Source: Bdellovibrio sp. (GTDB lineage Bacteria > Bdellovibrionota > Bdellovibrionia > Bdellovibrionales > Bdellovibrionaceae). Taken from it: a stretch of DNA of 9,508 nucleotides. The DNA lies in the NCBI GenBank assembly GCA_003176075.1, contig PSRN01000024.1:1-9508 (forward strand), given 5' to 3'. The notes under the pieces are model-generated. The model did no database searches. It was not told the DNA's origin and saw only the letters and a list, made by a program, of their open reading frames with translations. How positions within the stretch are numbered: position 1 is the first letter of the stretch; the number at the start of each line of letters is the position of its first letter. Both the position numbers and the translations under genes were made by a program. Shown in pieces: positions 7,095 to 9,508 of the stretch.

Positions 7095-9488
7095 GTGAAG
7101 AAAAAAACGCTTCGAATCTTCTTAGTGAGTGGAATCGCAACCTTCATTCTTTACTTGAGTCTTCTTCAGCTAACTCCTTCATTTCAGGAGGTTCTAAACT
7201 TGTCGGTAGGATCCGATCGGGTGCTGTTGGATCGGCGTGGCCAGCTGTTGCAGACCCTGCGTACTGACTTTGGCAAACGGCGTTTTGTTTGGGCACCGCT
7301 CGATAGTTTTTCAGAGGACATAAAGGCGGCAGTGCTGCTTTCAGAGGATCGTCGATTCTTCAATCATTGGGGGGTTGACGCAAAAGGCCTGGGGCGTTCT
7401 GCTGTCGCAAATCTTAAGAAATTCTTTAGAAGCGCCAGCCTAAACCCACATCAAAATCCACACCAAAATCTTCAGTCGGGTGCGTACCAAGGAGCGAGCA
7501 CGCTCACGATGCAACTGGCGGATTTGATACAGCCAGAGGTGCTGAACAGCGGCAAGCCCATCAAAAAAGGATCCATCATCCATAAAGTGAGCCAAATTTT
7601 CCGTGCTGTGGGAATTGAATGGCGCTGGACGAAGGAGCAAATTCTTGAGGCGTATCTGAATCTCATTCACTTGCGTGGTGAATATCAAGGTGTGCCGGCG
7701 ATGGCGCAAGCTTATTTCAAAAAATATCCTTTGGCGTTGGGGCGCGGGGAATCGGCGGTGATTGCGGCACTTATTTCTTCACCCAATCAAGGTCCTCACG
7801 CGCTGAAGACCAAGGCCTGGGCTCTTGCAAAAAGTTTGGCCGGCAAAGAGGACTGTGAGGAAATCGATCCGGTCCTGCATCAGATCTTTCAGGAAAATGC
7901 CAGTATTCCGCCGGCGCAGATGGGAAGCGCTCCTCATTTGGCGCGCCGACTTTCCCGCGAATTTCCGCACCAGGCGATTTTCCATAGTTCGCTGGATTTG
8001 GATGTGCAGCAAAAGGTCGCGGCCATACTTGATAAGAATATTGGCCGCCTGCGGGATCGCCACGTCGACGACAGCGCCGCTCTGGTCATTGAAAACCGAA
8101 CGGGAAAAGTTTTGGCCTATGTGGGAGCCGTGTCGAGTTCGGAAAATCCCCACGTCGACGGCGTGACGGCCATGCGCCAAGCCGGCTCAACGCTGAAGCC
8201 TTTTGTCTATGGGAGAGCGCTGGAGAGAAAACTGGTTACGCCGGCCTCGGTGTTGCTGGATGACCCCATCGCGATCACCTGGAGCGAAGGAACTTATCGG
8301 CCCACCAATTATGATCTTCATTTCAATGGACCGGTCTCGGTGCGTGAAGCTCTCGCTTCGTCATTGAATGTCCCGGCCGTGAAGGTCGTCACCATGCTGG
8401 GGTTGCCTGAAACATACCAGGTCCTCAAGGGTCTTCATTTCACCGGGTTGAAGGATTCCTCTTTCTACGGCGTTTCAATGGTGCTTGGAGCGGTGGAGGT
8501 GAAGTTGGAGGAACTCACCAACGCTTACCGAATTCTCGCCAACGGTGGCCGTTGGTCAAAGCTCAGCTTTGATCAGACGGAGGATAATACCCGTGGCACT
8601 GCGGAGGTGCCGCCGCAGGAAACGGTTTACTCCGAGGAAGTGGCGTTCATGCTTTCGAGCATTCTTTCAGACCCCAACGCGCGAACCATGGGCTTTGGTT
8701 GGTCAGGTCCCCTGGAAACGCCGTTTTGGACGGCTGTTAAAACCGGGACCAGCAAGGATTACCGCGACAACTGGTGCGTTGGATTTTCTGAAAAATACAC
8801 CGTGGGAGTGTGGACGGGAAATTTCGATGCGACGGCGATGGAAAAAGTGAGTGGTGTGACGGGGTCAGGTCCTTCTTGGTATGAAATCATGGCCTATCTG
8901 CACGAGCACGAACGAAGCCATCCTCCGCCAGTTCCGGCGGGTCTGGTCGCGCGCCAGATCCAGCACCCGTGGCACAATTTCGCCGAGACCGAGTTTTTTC
9001 TCAAAGGGACAGAGCCTTTGCAGACCAAAGTGGTCCTGGCTCCCGAAAGAGTCGAATTTAGCTTTCCTTCTGAGGGCTCGGTTTTGGCCGTTGATCCGCA
9101 CCTTCCCCCGGAGAAGGTCGGTCTTTTTGCCCGGTTCAGGGGAAAGCCACCGGCGGGTTCAATGCTGTGGCTTGACGATCAAGCGTTGGGTCCAGCCGCC
9201 AGTCCTTTTTTTATTCGACAAATCTCCGATGGTTACCATCGTTTGGCCATTGAGAGCCCTGAGCGTGGGCGGCGTAGCCGCCACGGGGATCGATCAATAG
9301 TGACGGAAGTGCACTTTCGTATGATCGGGGGTTATCAAGCGAAAGCGAACAATACCCGTGGCGGCTACGCCGCTCACGCTGGTTCGTTGCTCACTGACTG
9401 GGCACCATTTTTTACTAAACCGCGTCACGGAAAGATTTTCAAAACCTTGCCAATTATGCGCCCCGCTGAGCGTTTCTCGTTTGATTAG
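7095..9488 (+). CDS. pbpC: Penicillin-binding protein 1C (class A, transglycosylase/transpeptidase)
   Basis: A 797-residue inner-membrane enzyme that polymerises lipid II and cross-links peptidoglycan in the periplasm. Numbering is from the GTG at 7095 (see the ribosome site). A basic KKK start and a membrane segment (about 5-26) anchor it. The GT51 domain (about 50-235) shows EDRRFFNHWG with catalytic E84, GASTLTMQL (133-141), the second glutamate E175 in IEWRWTKEQILEAYLN, and AQAYFKK. The transpeptidase domain has nucleophile S365 in STLK, SLN (423-425) and KTGTS (549-553) followed by DYRDNW, typical of PBP1C. A BiPBP_C domain follows (about 639-723 and probably the strand TEVHFRM). All catalytic motifs are intact. 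Oddities: a doubled NPHQ in the GT51 domain (117-124), and two palindromic repeats, B and C, encoding residues 723-731 and 754-762, with a tail of about 50 residues beyond the last recognisable domain. Its usual partner, the A2M, is divergent next door. Confidence 0.95.
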   Translation: MKKKTLRIFLVSGIATFILYLSLLQLTPSFQEVLNLSVGSDRVLLDRRGQLLQTLRTDFGKRRFVWAPLDSFSEDIKAAVLLSEDRRFFNHWGVDAKGLGRSAVANLKKFFRSASLNPHQNPHQNLQSGAYQGASTLTMQLADLIQPEVLNSGKPIKKGSIIHKVSQIFRAVGIEWRWTKEQILEAYLNLIHLRGEYQGVPAMAQAYFKKYPLALGRGESAVIAALISSPNQGPHALKTKAWALAKSLAGKEDCEEIDPVLHQIFQENASIPPAQMGSAPHLARRLSREFPHQAIFHSSLDLDVQQKVAAILDKNIGRLRDRHVDDSAALVIENRTGKVLAYVGAVSSSENPHVDGVTAMRQAGSTLKPFVYGRALERKLVTPASVLLDDPIAITWSEGTYRPTNYDLHFNGPVSVREALASSLNVPAVKVVTMLGLPETYQVLKGLHFTGLKDSSFYGVSMVLGAVEVKLEELTNAYRILANGGRWSKLSFDQTEDNTRGTAEVPPQETVYSEEVAFMLSSILSDPNARTMGFGWSGPLETPFWTAVKTGTSKDYRDNWCVGFSEKYTVGVWTGNFDATAMEKVSGVTGSGPSWYEIMAYLHEHERSHPPPVPAGLVARQIQHPWHNFAETEFFLKGTEPLQTKVVLAPERVEFSFPSEGSVLAVDPHLPPEKVGLFARFRGKPPAGSMLWLDDQALGPAASPFFIRQISDGYHRLAIESPERGRRSRHGDRSIVTEVHFRMIGGYQAKANNTRGGYAAHAGSLLTDWAPFFTKPRHGKIFKTLPIMRPAERFSFD
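7443..7466 (+). repeat. pbpC: 12-bp in-frame tandem repeat (NPHQ twice) in the GT51 domain
   Basis: AACCCACATCAA is followed by AATCCACACCAA, giving NPHQNPHQ. The two copies differ only at third codon positions, so the duplication is not brand new or has been synonymously altered. It lies between the first (EDxxFxxHxG) and second (GASTLTMQ) transglycosylase motifs. In GT51 enzymes this stretch is a flexible segment near the membrane, so extra length is probably tolerated. Confidence 0.75.
9262..9287 (+). repeat. Palindromic repeat, copy B, inside pbpC
   Basis: The 26-bp core has the same orientation as copy A and differs from it at one base. GATCGATC (9288-9295) follows directly. It encodes part of ERGRRSRHG in the pbpC frame, between YHRLAIESPE and RSIVTEVHF. 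Those two segments look like the last strands of the BiPBP_C domain, so B appears to have entered the loop between them in frame. Confidence 0.8.
9355..9380 (-). repeat. Palindromic repeat, copy C, inverted, near the 3' end of pbpC
   Basis: This is the reverse complement of the copy B core with one difference (T9374). In the pbpC frame it encodes part of TRGGYAAHA. CGAAC (9346-9350) and GTTCG (9382-9386) form outer inverted arms, matching the GAACCC/GGGTTC arms of copy A in position and sequence. It lies beyond the recognisable BiPBP_C domain. Confidence 0.8.
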
Positions 9489-9508
9489 TTGTGTCAATTC
9501 TGTTATAT

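Larger units (their letters stand above)
9262..9380. repeat. REPIN-like inverted repeat doublet (B and C) with folded spacer
   Basis: Copies B and C are inverted, 67 bases apart. Transcribed, they can form a 26-bp stem in which the only non-Watson-Crick pair is a G·U (9268 with 9374). The spacer contains a nested stem: CGATCA (9291-9296) with TGATCG (9322-9327), and inside it ACGGAAG (9303-9309) with CTTTCGT (9314-9320) over a TGCA loop, with one G·U. Two inverted copies around a structured spacer is the form of REPINs, the doublets mobilised by RAYT transposases. No transposase is in the window. Confidence 0.6.

Noticed and set aside
9303..9320. The near-palindrome ACGGAAGTG/CACTTTCGT as an independent operator site.
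   Set aside because: It lies inside pbpC coding sequence and within the spacer of the B-C doublet, so it is better explained as part of that folded element.
6810..9380. CRISPR-like interpretation of the 26-bp repeats.
   Set aside because: There are only three copies, two inverted to each other, at irregular distances inside genes, with no spacers of uniform size and no cas genes.

Overview
The window holds three genes: a small secreted protein of unknown function (161-622, +), a very large periplasmic alpha-2-macroglobulin-like protein (794-6877, -) and a class A penicillin-binding protein of the PBP1C type (7095-9488, +). Signal peptides ending in AxA-type sites, a bifunctional PBP with a BiPBP_C tail and a bacterial A2M beside pbpC all indicate a Gram-negative bacterium with moderate GC. 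I cannot name the lineage from sequence alone. Bdellovibrionota or another proteobacterial-type group is only a guess.

Layout. Bases 1-160 are the upstream region of the small gene, with a hairpin just before a strong Shine-Dalgarno. The small gene and the A2M gene converge on a near-perfect bidirectional terminator at 716-753. The stretch between them carries a series of short tandem duplications, the first copying the stop codon of the small gene. The A2M gene fills 6.1 kb. Between it and pbpC lies an AT-rich divergent promoter region (6878-7094) with a 14-bp direct repeat. pbpC ends 20 bases before the window does.

How the genes work together. PBP1C polymerises and cross-links peptidoglycan. 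Bacterial A2Ms of the YfhM type are proposed to guard the periplasm against proteases and are commonly encoded next to pbpC, where they may act when the wall is breached. Here the pair is divergent rather than co-directional. The A2M has no CxEQ thioester at the expected place and no lipobox, so it is probably a soluble periplasmic form that could trap proteases only non-covalently.

The most unusual content is a family of short GC-rich palindromic repeats, found three times and each time inside an open reading frame. Copy A sits in the signal-peptide n-region of the A2M. Copies B and C sit as an inverted pair in the 3' end of pbpC. The copies share a 26-bp core (at most one substitution between A or C and B) and are read in different frames and orientations without a stop, as described for Rickettsia palindromic elements. 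The inverted pair B-C has the geometry of a REPIN (a mobile doublet of REP sequences), with a spacer that itself folds.
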